Assembly: GCF_900101045.1 (NCBI RefSeq)
Contig: NZ_FNFN01000002.1
Coordinates: forward strand, 310,001-374,000
DNA: 64,000 nucleotides
Direction: 5' to 3'
Origin: Nocardioides sp. YR527
Lineage (GTDB): Bacteria > Actinomycetota > Actinomycetes > Propionibacteriales > Nocardioidaceae
Shown here: in pieces, positions 37,588-46,308 of the stretch
How positions within the stretch are numbered: position 1 is the stretch's first letter
How the letters are laid out: every line of letters begins with the position of its first letter
Made by a program: the position numbers and the translations under genes
Notes under the pieces: generated by a model
Told to the model about the DNA's origin: nothing
The model's database searches: none
The model's input: only the letters and a program-made list of their open reading frames with translations

Positions 37588-40500
37588 GTGACCATCGCTG
37601 CGACAGCCGGCGGTACCCGCACCGAGGAGCCGGAGGTCCCCGAGGGGGAGCTGGCTCTGAATGCTCCGCCGGCTATCGAAGAGGGCGAGGGCGTCGGTGG
37701 CATCCTGATGAACGCCATCCCCATGCTCGGTGGCCTCGGATCGATCGTGCTCATCGCGACGATGCAGTCGGGCACGGGGGGTTCCCCGCCGATCCAGCGC
37801 TACATCGCTGCCGGCATGTTCCTCTTCGCCACGCTCGGCTTCATCTTCGTGCAGATCGACCGGCAGCGGAAGCAGAAGCAGAAGCAGGTCGGCGGCCAGC
37901 GCACCGACTACCTCCGCTACCTGGCCGGCATCCGGCAGTCGGCGCGCAAGGCCGGCGAGCAGCAGCGCAAGGCGCTCACCTGGCACTATCCCGCGCCGTC
38001 CTCGCTGCCCGCAATCGCCGAGGAACGCAGCCGGCTGTGGGAGCGCTCGAACACCCACAAGCGCTATCTCGACGTCCGCTACGGCGTCGCGCACCAGCCC
38101 CTCGCCCTGACCCTGGTGCCGCCCCAGCAGACCCCGATCGACCAGGTCGACCCCGCCTCGGCGAGCGCGCTGCACCGGCTGCTGACCGTCCACCGGGTCC
38201 AGCCCGACCTGCCGGCCGCGACCAACCTGCGCGGCTTCGACAAGATGGAGATCTGCGGCAACGAGGACCAGGCCCGAGCGCTCGCCCGCGCCCTGATCTG
38301 CGGGATGACGGCCTTCCACTCGCCGGAGCAGCTGATCGTCGCCGTCCTCACCTCCGAGCGCAATCTGGCCGAGTGGGACTGGGTCAAGTGGCTCCCGCAC
38401 GCGCAGAGCGGTCGCGAGGTCGACGCCGTCGGGCCGCGCCGCATGGTGGTCACCAACATCAACGACCTCGGCGCCCTGCTGCCGACCGAGGTCGGCGAGC
38501 GAGCCCGTTGGGGCACCGACGACCGGATCCCGTCGCCGCAGGTCGTGGTCATCGTCGACGGCGGCTCCGTCCCGCCGGGCAACCACGTGCTCCCCGACGA
38601 CGGCATCCAGGGCGTCACGGTCATCGACCTGCCGACCCACTGGGACGAGCTGTTCGACTCCAGCCGGGTGCGGTTCCTGATCGACGACGAGGAGCCCGAC
38701 GAGAACAGCACGGTCTCCGGCTACCAGGTGCGCGTACGCATGGACCCGGTCCGCCTGCGGGTGGACCAGATGAGCATGGCCGACGCCGAGGCCTACGCCC
38801 GCCGCCTGACCGCGCTCTACACCGTGGCCCCGGAGGGCTCCGACGCCGCCGCCGAGACCCCGCAGGACACCGAGATCGCGGCCCCGAAGGACTACATGGC
38901 CCTGCTCGGTCTGGGCGACGTACGTTCCTTCGATCCGGACGTCGCCTGGCGTCCCCGCGCCAACCGCGACCGGCTGCGTGTGCCGGTCGGCGTCGGTGAG
39001 GCCGGCCAGCAGATCTACATGGACATCAAGGAGTCGGCTCAGCAGGGAATGGGGCCGCACGGCCTCGTCATCGGCGCCACCGGTTCCGGTAAGTCGGAGT
39101 TCCTCCGCACCCTCGTCCTCGGTCTGGTGCTCACCCACCCGCCGGAGGTCCTCAACCTGGTGCTGGTCGACTTCAAGGGTGGTGCGACCTTCGCCGGGAT
39201 GGCGGGCATGCCGCACGTCTCCGCGGTGATCACCAACCTCGAGGGCGAGCTCACCCTGGTCGACCGTATGCAGGACGCGCTCTCCGGTGAGATGACCCGC
39301 CGCCAGGAGCTGCTGCGCGAGGCCGGCAACTTCTCCTCGCTGAAGGACTACGAGAAGGCCCGTACGCAGGATCCCTCGATGGATCCGCTGCCGTCGCTGT
39401 TCATCGTGGTCGACGAGTTCTCCGAGATGCTCTCGGCGAAGCCCGAGTTCATCGACCTGTTCGTCGCGATCGGTCGTCTGGGCCGCTCCCTCGGTATCCA
39501 CCTGCTGCTCGCCTCGCAGCGCCTCGAGGAGGGCCGCCTGCGCGGTCTCGACTCCCACCTCTCCTACCGCGTCGGTCTGCGCACCTTCTCCGCGCAGGAG
39601 TCGCGGACCGTGCTCGGCGTGCCGGACGCCTACGAGCTCCCGGCTGTTCCCGGCCTCGGTTACCTCAAGCCCGACCCGACCAACATGCAGCGGTTCCGGG
39701 CTGCGTACGTCTCGGGGCCGCCGGCCGCGGGCTCGCGGATCCGCCGCGACGAGGGCGGCAAGCTGCAGGGCATCTTCCCGTTCTCGATCGCCGAGGTGAA
39801 GCAGCTGGCGATGCCGGTCGAGGAGGACGAGCGTCCGGCCACCCCGGTCGTGGGTGCGGACGGCGTCGAGAAGTCGATGCTCGACATCGCCGTCGACCGG
39901 ATGACCGGCTACGGCAGCCCGGCCCACCAGGTCTGGCTGCCGCCGCTCGACATCCCCGACACCCTCGACACGCTGATGCCCGACCTGACCACCTCGCCCG
40001 AGCTCGGCCTGCACTCGCCGGCCTGGAAGCGGCTCGGTGGACTGGTGGTGCCGCTCGGCATCGTCGACAAGCCGCGTGAGCAGCTGCGCGACACCCTCAC
40101 CGTCGACCTGCGCGGAGCCGCCGGTCACGTCGCGGTCATCGGTGCACCGCGCACCGGTAAGTCGACCACGCTCCGCACCATCGTCACCTCGATGTCGCTG
40201 ACCATGACGCCGCAGGAGGTGCAGTTCTTCGTCCTCGACTTCGGTGGCGGCACGTTCGCACCGATGGCCAAGCTCCCGCACGTCGCCGGTGTCGGCACTC
40301 GTTCCGAGCCCGACGTCGTACGCCGCGTCCTGGCCGAGATCTCCGGCATCATCGACCGCCGCGAGGCCTACTTCCGGGCGCAGGGCATCGACTCGATCGA
40401 GACCTACCGCACCCGCCGCGCTCGCGGCCAGGCCGACGACGGCTGGGGCGATGTCTTCCTCGTCATCGACGGGTGGGGCACGCTGCGCGCCGACTTCGAC

Positions 40501-41619
40501 GACCTCGAGTACGCCATCCAGGAGATCGCTCCGCGCGGCCTGACCTTCGGCGTCCACATCGTCGCGGCGGCCGGCCGCTGGGCCGAGTTCCGCTCCTCGA
40601 TGCGCGACGTCTTCGGCACCAAGCTCGAGCTGCGTCTGGGCGACCCGATGGACTCCGAGCTCGACCGCAAGCTCGCCGCCCTGGTGCCGACCGGGCGCCC
40701 GGGTCGAGGCATCGTGAAGGAGAAACTCCACTTCCTCAGCGCCCTGCCCCGCATGGACGGCGACGGTTCGGCGGCGACGCTTGGCGATGGCGTCGATGAC
40801 CTGATCTCCCGGGTCTCCGCGGCCTGGCAGGGCCCTGCCGGACCGAAGCTGCGGCTGCTGCCTGAGCGGATCACGATCGAGCGGATCCGCGAGCAGGCCG
40901 GGGTCACCGCGGAGAAGCCCGGCAAGCGACTGCTTCTGGGCATCAACGAGAAGGAGCTGGCCCCGGTCGGTCTCAACCCCGACACCGAGCCCCACCTGCT
41001 CGTCTTCGGCGACGGCCAGTCCGGCAAGTCCTCGATGCTGCGCAGCATCGCCCGCGAGATCATGCGGACGCACACGCCCAAGGAGGCGCAGATCGCGGTC
41101 GTCGACTACCGGCGGTCGCTGCTCGGCGAGATCCCCGAGGACTATCTGGTCGGCTACCTCACCTCGGCGACGCAGGCCAACCCGACGCTGAGCGACCTGG
41201 CGGCGTACCTGACCAAGCGGATCCCGGGCCCGGACGTCACGCCCGAGGAGCTGCGCAACCGGTCGTGGTGGTCGGGCGCGGAGCTGTTCGTGCTCGTCGA
41301 CGACTACGACCTCGTCTCGACGCAGCAGGGCTCGCCCCTGGCTCCGTTGCAGCCGCTGATGGCCCAGGCCGGCGACGTCGGCCTGCATGTCGTCATCGCT
41401 CGTCGCTCGGGTGGTGCGTCGCGCTCCCTCTACGAGTCGGTCATCCAGTCGATGCGTGACCTGGCGATGCCGGGCCTGCTGCTCTCCGGCAACCCGGACG
41501 AGGGCCCGCTCATCGGCAACCTGAAGCCGGTCCCGACCCTCCCGGGTCGTGGGCGTCTGGTCACCCGCGACCGTGGCATCGAGGTCATCCAGCTGGCTTG
41601 GAGCGAGTCCTCGGTGTAG
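37588..41619 (+). CDS. eccC: T7SS motor ATPase EccC (fused EccCa-EccCb)
   Basis: A 1343 aa FtsK/SpoIIIE-family motor. Two helices lie near residues 35-95 (GGLGSIVLIATMQSG; AAGMFLFATLGFIFVQI), then the DUF domain. Three ATPase domains have Walker A GATGSGKSEFL (near 496), GAPRTGKSTTL (near 852) and GDGQSGKSSML (near 1141). The first has complete Walker B (LFIVVDEFSEML) and is the likely active motor; the others bind substrate signals. GTG start. A 25-bp hairpin ends the gene. Confidence 0.96.
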   Translation: MTIAATAGGTRTEEPEVPEGELALNAPPAIEEGEGVGGILMNAIPMLGGLGSIVLIATMQSGTGGSPPIQRYIAAGMFLFATLGFIFVQIDRQRKQKQKQVGGQRTDYLRYLAGIRQSARKAGEQQRKALTWHYPAPSSLPAIAEERSRLWERSNTHKRYLDVRYGVAHQPLALTLVPPQQTPIDQVDPASASALHRLLTVHRVQPDLPAATNLRGFDKMEICGNEDQARALARALICGMTAFHSPEQLIVAVLTSERNLAEWDWVKWLPHAQSGREVDAVGPRRMVVTNINDLGALLPTEVGERARWGTDDRIPSPQVVVIVDGGSVPPGNHVLPDDGIQGVTVIDLPTHWDELFDSSRVRFLIDDEEPDENSTVSGYQVRVRMDPVRLRVDQMSMADAEAYARRLTALYTVAPEGSDAAAETPQDTEIAAPKDYMALLGLGDVRSFDPDVAWRPRANRDRLRVPVGVGEAGQQIYMDIKESAQQGMGPHGLVIGATGSGKSEFLRTLVLGLVLTHPPEVLNLVLVDFKGGATFAGMAGMPHVSAVITNLEGELTLVDRMQDALSGEMTRRQELLREAGNFSSLKDYEKARTQDPSMDPLPSLFIVVDEFSEMLSAKPEFIDLFVAIGRLGRSLGIHLLLASQRLEEGRLRGLDSHLSYRVGLRTFSAQESRTVLGVPDAYELPAVPGLGYLKPDPTNMQRFRAAYVSGPPAAGSRIRRDEGGKLQGIFPFSIAEVKQLAMPVEEDERPATPVVGADGVEKSMLDIAVDRMTGYGSPAHQVWLPPLDIPDTLDTLMPDLTTSPELGLHSPAWKRLGGLVVPLGIVDKPREQLRDTLTVDLRGAAGHVAVIGAPRTGKSTTLRTIVTSMSLTMTPQEVQFFVLDFGGGTFAPMAKLPHVAGVGTRSEPDVVRRVLAEISGIIDRREAYFRAQGIDSIETYRTRRARGQADDGWGDVFLVIDGWGTLRADFDDLEYAIQEIAPRGLTFGVHIVAAAGRWAEFRSSMRDVFGTKLELRLGDPMDSELDRKLAALVPTGRPGRGIVKEKLHFLSALPRMDGDGSAATLGDGVDDLISRVSAAWQGPAGPKLRLLPERITIERIREQAGVTAEKPGKRLLLGINEKELAPVGLNPDTEPHLLVFGDGQSGKSSMLRSIAREIMRTHTPKEAQIAVVDYRRSLLGEIPEDYLVGYLTSATQANPTLSDLAAYLTKRIPGPDVTPEELRNRSWWSGAELFVLVDDYDLVSTQQGSPLAPLQPLMAQAGDVGLHVVIARRSGGASRSLYESVIQSMRDLAMPGLLLSGNPDEGPLIGNLKPVPTLPGRGRLVTRDRGIEVIQLAWSESSV

Positions 41620-41631
41620 CCCTCGACCTCT

Positions 41632-41684
41632 CGAACGACGAACGGCCCGCGACCTGATCCAGGTCGCGGGCCGTTCGTCGTTCG
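41632..41684. terminator. 25-bp perfect hairpin between eccC and kinase gene
   Basis: Arms 41632-41656 and 41660-41684 are perfectly complementary (CGAACGACGAACGGCCCGCG at the base), loop ATC. It lies between convergent genes, 13 bp from the eccC stop. Confidence 0.85.
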
Positions 41685-41692
41685 TCGTCCGG

Positions 41693-44044
41693 TCAGAGCG
41701 TCCCGGTGCCGTTGTTGTTGGATGCCTTGCGCAACGGCGGATGGGTCTCGAACTGGTCGGCTCCGGGCATCTCCCACGTCTCGGCGGTGAACCCGTCCTT
41801 GCCGGAGATCAGGACCGACGCCTTGTTGAGATACTCGTAGTCCCCGTCGCCGGCGCGCAACGGGTTGACCAGGTCGTCCCTGCCGTCACCGTTGACGTCG
41901 GCGACCGCGGGGATCTGAGACCCACTGACGGCGTCGTCGTTCTTGACCGGGTCGCCGATGTCCCACGACGGCTCGGGAACGAACTTCTTGCCCTCGGGGT
42001 CGTAGGAGTAGACGCGGATGGCCCACTTCTGGTCCACGATCTCCTGGGTGATCAGCTCGTCCTTCCCGTCACCGGTGACGTCGGCGAAGTTCGACGACCC
42101 GGCGACCCGATCACCGTCAGGTCCGGGCACCTCGAGGTCGGTCTTGATGAGCTTCGAGCCATTGCTCATCAGCAGGACCACTGCGGCCGGTGAGGCCTCC
42201 CGGGCACCCATGATGACGTCGGCTCGCTTGTCGCCGTCGAAGTCACCGACGTCGAAGTTGACGTCGAACGTGGCCCCCTGCCAGGGACCGGTGTACCAGT
42301 CGGTGCTCTTCGCCCAGGTGTTGTCGGCCTTGCTCAGCATGACCGTCACATGGAACTCGAGGTCCTTGAGCTTGGCCAGGTCGGCGTCCTCCTCGGGCAG
42401 CTTGGTCCCGTTGCCGACGGAGATCATGCCGATGTCGTCGCGGCCGTCGCCGTTGAAGTCGGCGCAGAACATGGCCAGGCGCTTGCCCGACGCGGGCACC
42501 TGGATGGCGCCGTCGGGTTGGTCCTTGGCGTTGGAGTCGACGTTGAACGAGGATCCGATGCCGGAGACCTGCACCACGTCGACCCGTCCGTCGGCGTCCA
42601 GGTCCCCGAGCAGGTTGCCGAACTTGAGCCCCTCGGTGGTGCCGGACTCGAAGCCCTTGCCGGTGGAGGCGAAGAGGGTCGCGGCATTGCCGTCCCAGTT
42701 GTAGTTGACGTCACCGAACGGCGCACCGAGCACCAGGTCGCCCAGCCGGTCCCCGTCGATGTCTCCGGTCACCGCCGGCTTGGGCTTGGCGGGAGTGTTC
42801 TCCGTGGTCGCGAGGGTGACGCCCACTGCGGCACCACCCGCAACGAGGACCGCCAGCGCCGCCGCGCCGGCGATCCACCACGTGGCCTTGGCGCGTTTGA
42901 GGGTGACGGTGGCTCCGGACGCGAAGCCCATCTGTCGCCCGGCCATCGCGGCGAAACGGTCCCGAACCCGGACCGCCTCGTTCGTACGCTGCGCCGGATC
43001 CTTGACGAGCAGACCGCGCTCACCGGAGAGCAGGTCGTTGGCCTGCAGGGTGAAGTCGTCGCGGCCCGGCAGCGTCGGGATCGGCTGCGATCCGTGGGCC
43101 ATCGCGGTCTCGACGTCGTTCGCCCCGGTGAAGGGAACGGTCCCGGTGACGAGCTCGTAGAACAGGCAGCCCAGCGAGTAGAGGTCGCTCGCCGGAGTCG
43201 CCGGCGCACCCATCGCGCGCTCGGGCGCCAGATAGTTCCACGCACCGGAGTGGATCCCGGGCCTGGCGGTCGCGGAGTCATCAGCGCGGGCCGCCGCGAA
43301 GTCGGACAGGTAGGCGTACGGCGGGCTGTTGCCGTCGCGCAGCAGGATGTTCGACGGCTTCACGTCGCCGTGCACGACGCCGACCTCGGGCGAGTGGATC
43401 GCGGCCAGACCGTCGGCGATCTGGGCGCAGATGTCGGCGGCCAGCGGGCCGGGGAGACGGCCGCGGGCCTTCAGCAGCGAGCCGAGGTCACCGCCGTCGG
43501 CGAACTGGGAGACCAGGTAGGGGGCGCCGTCGTGGGTCCGACCGTTGGTGTAGACGCCCATGATGTGGGGCGAGTCCAGCTTGGCCATCAGCGTGGCCTG
43601 CTTGTCGAACCGGGACACGAACTCGGGGTCACGGGCACCGCGTCCGAGGAGGACCTTGAGGGCGACCGCTCGGTTGAGCCGGGTGTCGGTGGCCTTGTAG
43701 ACGACCGCCATCTCGTTCGACGCCACCTGCTGCTCGAGCCGGTAGGGCCCGATCATGCCGGGGGCGTCCGCCTTCAGCACGGTCGCCGGTAGCGGGTCCT
43801 GCACAGGCGGTGGCGGGGGCGGCGGGGTCTGGGCCGGCAGCTGCGTGGGCGGCTGGGTGGGCGGAGGAGGCGGCGGTGGTGTCGGAGCGGGAGGCGGCGG
43901 TGGCGGCGGCGTCGCAGAAGGTCCGCCGGGCCGAGCGACCCGTGGCCTGATCGTGGTCTTGTCCGGGTCGTCGACCGGGGGACGCTCGAACGAGGGCTGC
44001 GGCCCCCGCGGTGTGTTGTCAGGGGTTCCGGTGGAATCGCTCAT
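41693..44044 (-). CDS. membrane Ser/Thr kinase-like protein with FG-GAP repeats, probable pseudokinase
   Basis: 783 aa. A polyproline head (about residues 35-85) precedes a kinase domain (about 100-350), one helix (WWIAGAAALAVLVAGGAA) and an extracellular FG-GAP/VCBS region with at least six D-x-D/N-x-D-G loops (DIDGDRLGD, DFNGDGRDD, DVNGDGRDD). In the kinase domain the Gly-rich loop is lost (QQVASNEMAVVYKA), the helix-C Glu is Gln (RFDKQATLMAKL) and DFG is DFA. AVALKVL Lys and HGDVKPSN remain. It is translated from an ATGA overlap with the upstream kinase gene, implying a paired function. Confidence 0.88.
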   Translation of the reverse strand: MSDSTGTPDNTPRGPQPSFERPPVDDPDKTTIRPRVARPGGPSATPPPPPPPAPTPPPPPPPTQPPTQLPAQTPPPPPPPVQDPLPATVLKADAPGMIGPYRLEQQVASNEMAVVYKATDTRLNRAVALKVLLGRGARDPEFVSRFDKQATLMAKLDSPHIMGVYTNGRTHDGAPYLVSQFADGGDLGSLLKARGRLPGPLAADICAQIADGLAAIHSPEVGVVHGDVKPSNILLRDGNSPPYAYLSDFAAARADDSATARPGIHSGAWNYLAPERAMGAPATPASDLYSLGCLFYELVTGTVPFTGANDVETAMAHGSQPIPTLPGRDDFTLQANDLLSGERGLLVKDPAQRTNEAVRVRDRFAAMAGRQMGFASGATVTLKRAKATWWIAGAAALAVLVAGGAAVGVTLATTENTPAKPKPAVTGDIDGDRLGDLVLGAPFGDVNYNWDGNAATLFASTGKGFESGTTEGLKFGNLLGDLDADGRVDVVQVSGIGSSFNVDSNAKDQPDGAIQVPASGKRLAMFCADFNGDGRDDIGMISVGNGTKLPEEDADLAKLKDLEFHVTVMLSKADNTWAKSTDWYTGPWQGATFDVNFDVGDFDGDKRADVIMGAREASPAAVVLLMSNGSKLIKTDLEVPGPDGDRVAGSSNFADVTGDGKDELITQEIVDQKWAIRVYSYDPEGKKFVPEPSWDIGDPVKNDDAVSGSQIPAVADVNGDGRDDLVNPLRAGDGDYEYLNKASVLISGKDGFTAETWEMPGADQFETHPPLRKASNNNGTGTL

Positions 44045-46251
44045 CCGAGGGTTCCTCCCATCAGGTTGTAGCGGCGGACATCGTCGGGCGACTTCTCCCA
44101 CGTCGCCATCATGTGACCGGGGAACGTCCCGGTCTTCGAGGCCAGAGCCACGTAGAAGGCGTAGGGGCTCTCGCTGGTGTCCTGCGTGACCGCGACGATG
44201 TCGGTCCGTCCGTCGCCGTTGACGTCGGCGACGGTCACGGGATACCTGCTGGTGGTCTTGAGGGTGTTGCGGGGCTTGGGAAGCTTCCCGCGGTTGGCGA
44301 TCGAGAACTGGGTCAGGTCCTCGCTGAACGTGCCGACGGTGATCGACTGGCCCTCACCACGACCGGATTCCGCGGCGATGATCTCGTCGCGACCGTCGCC
44401 GTTGACGTCACCGGCGACGATCGAGCTGATCGACTGATGCTTGAACGCGAACGGCTTCGCGGCAGCGACGGTCGTTCCCTCGCCCTGGTAGAGGTCCAGG
44501 TCGGAGGTTCCAGACGTGAGGGTCATGTCCTCCGGGCTACCTTCGACCCGGTTCAGGACCACCAGATCGGCCTTCTCGTCGCCGGTGAACTCGCCCACCG
44601 AGATCTGCTCCACCGGTACGGCCGGATAGGACGCGAAGAGCGTCGGCTCCTCGAACCCTGACCCGGTTCCTCGGTAGACCCAGACCGTGCCGTCACCGGC
44701 CCTTCTCCCCTGCCGGTCGAGGTCGGGGTTCGGGTTGCCGAAGTGCGTACTCATGAACAGGTCGGCGACACCGTCGCCGTCGAAGTCGTCGGTGCCGAGG
44801 TCGTAGTAGAAGTTCGAGCCCGTCATCTTCTTGCCCTGCGCGACGACGCCCGCGGGAGCCTTGATGGATCCCTCCAGATCACCGTGGAACTCGAAGCCCT
44901 TCTCGCTCCGCACGAAGGTGACGAGCGTGTTCTTCCCATCGCCGGTGAAGTCACCGCAGAGCGGAAATACCTCGCCCCCGTCGTTGTCGGCCGGAAGCGC
45001 AGGGTCGTTGTACGTCACGGGCTTCGACGGGCTCAACGTACGGCCGTCCGACTTCCAGGTGACGACATCCACCCCCTCGCCGTCGGGGTTCTGGACGTTG
45101 GTGATCACGTCCCCGAACTTGTCCCCGTTCACATCCGCGTACGCAGCCCCCTTGACCGTCGGCACGATGGGCTCGGGCCCGTGCTCGACCCAGGGCTGGG
45201 TGATCGCCAGGGCACCGCCGACCCCGAGGGCGGCCACCCCGACCATCGCCGCCCCGACCCGGAGCGGGGTGATCTTGGACGGCCGCTGCGCCTCCTCGAT
45301 CAGGATGGCTTCGCTCTCGGAGGGCGCCCGTACGGCCGCGACCGGGATCGGCACCGGGTTGGGGTCGGTCATCGACGGCGCGGGCACCAGCTGAGCCGGC
45401 GCGGTGATCTCGCGCAGCTTCAGCAGGTCGTCCTTGAAGACAGCGGCGCTCTGATAGCGGCTCCGACGGTCCTTCGCCATCGAGAGCTGCAGGATCCGGT
45501 TGGCCGCCTTGGTCCAGTCATCGGTGCCGACGAACTGCGGGATCGGCGCGTTCTGGTGGGCCATCGCCACCTGCACGGCCGCACCCGAGTAGGGGATCTT
45601 GCCGGTCAACGTGAACCACAGCATGCAGCCGGCCGCGTAGATGTCTCGTGACGGCTCCGGCGAGATCGGCCGGCCCTGCGCATCACGCTCGTCACGGATG
45701 TACTCGGGCGCCAGGTAGTTCCAGGTGCCGGTGATCCCGCCGGCAGGCGAGTCGGAGGAGGAGGTCGCGATCCCGAAGTCGCACAGGAACGCGAACGGGT
45801 CGAGAGGGCTCGCCGGGTTGCGTACAAGCACGTTCGACGGCTTGACGTCCTGGTGGATGATCCCTGCCTGATGGGCGTCGTGAAGCGCCCCCGCCACCTG
45901 GGCGTTCACCAGGCACGCCAGGTGCGGCGCCAACGGTCCGTTGCTGCGTACGAGTCCGGTCACATCACCGCCCTTGATGAACTGGGTGACGATGAACGGG
46001 CTGCCCTGCTGCTCACCGATGTCGTAGATCGCGATGATGTGGGGCGACCTGATCTGCGCCAGGGTCTGCCCCTCGCGGATGAACATGTCGATGAACTGTC
46101 TGTCGGCCAGGTGGGCATGCACCATCTTCAGCGCGACCTGCCGTTCGAGCTTGGTGTCGAAGGCGTCATAGACCACGCCCATTCCACCCTCGCCAAGAAT
46201 GCGATCCAGGCGGTAGTGGCCGAACACTGCCCCGGGATGAAGCGTCGTCAT
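44041..46251 (-). CDS. membrane Ser/Thr protein kinase with FG-GAP repeats
   Basis: 736 aa. The kinase domain (about 10-275) has intact GEGGMGVVYDAF, QVALKMV, REGQTLAQI, HQDVKPSN (HRD as HQD), DFGIAT and LAPEY. One helix (VGAAMVGVAALGVGGALAI) leads to an extracellular FG-GAP propeller of about six Ca-binding-type loops (DVNGDKFGD, DFTGDGKNT, DVNGDGRTD). A receptor-like kinase that could sense an extracellular ligand, and likely the active partner of the pseudokinase downstream. The gene sits inside the T7SS island. Confidence 0.9.
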   Translation of the reverse strand: MTTLHPGAVFGHYRLDRILGEGGMGVVYDAFDTKLERQVALKMVHAHLADRQFIDMFIREGQTLAQIRSPHIIAIYDIGEQQGSPFIVTQFIKGGDVTGLVRSNGPLAPHLACLVNAQVAGALHDAHQAGIIHQDVKPSNVLVRNPASPLDPFAFLCDFGIATSSSDSPAGGITGTWNYLAPEYIRDERDAQGRPISPEPSRDIYAAGCMLWFTLTGKIPYSGAAVQVAMAHQNAPIPQFVGTDDWTKAANRILQLSMAKDRRSRYQSAAVFKDDLLKLREITAPAQLVPAPSMTDPNPVPIPVAAVRAPSESEAILIEEAQRPSKITPLRVGAAMVGVAALGVGGALAITQPWVEHGPEPIVPTVKGAAYADVNGDKFGDVITNVQNPDGEGVDVVTWKSDGRTLSPSKPVTYNDPALPADNDGGEVFPLCGDFTGDGKNTLVTFVRSEKGFEFHGDLEGSIKAPAGVVAQGKKMTGSNFYYDLGTDDFDGDGVADLFMSTHFGNPNPDLDRQGRRAGDGTVWVYRGTGSGFEEPTLFASYPAVPVEQISVGEFTGDEKADLVVLNRVEGSPEDMTLTSGTSDLDLYQGEGTTVAAAKPFAFKHQSISSIVAGDVNGDGRDEIIAAESGRGEGQSITVGTFSEDLTQFSIANRGKLPKPRNTLKTTSRYPVTVADVNGDGRTDIVAVTQDTSESPYAFYVALASKTGTFPGHMMATWEKSPDDVRRYNLMGGTLG

Positions 46252-46308
46252 GCCCGCACCCTATTCAAGGGTGGCGGAACCCAACCACTCCAATGCGCTA
46301 AAAGTCGT

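Noticed and set aside
37576..41388. 1270-codon frame opposite eccC
   Set aside because: Low-complexity antisense shadow of EccC caused by high GC codon bias; no ribosome site or recognisable domain.
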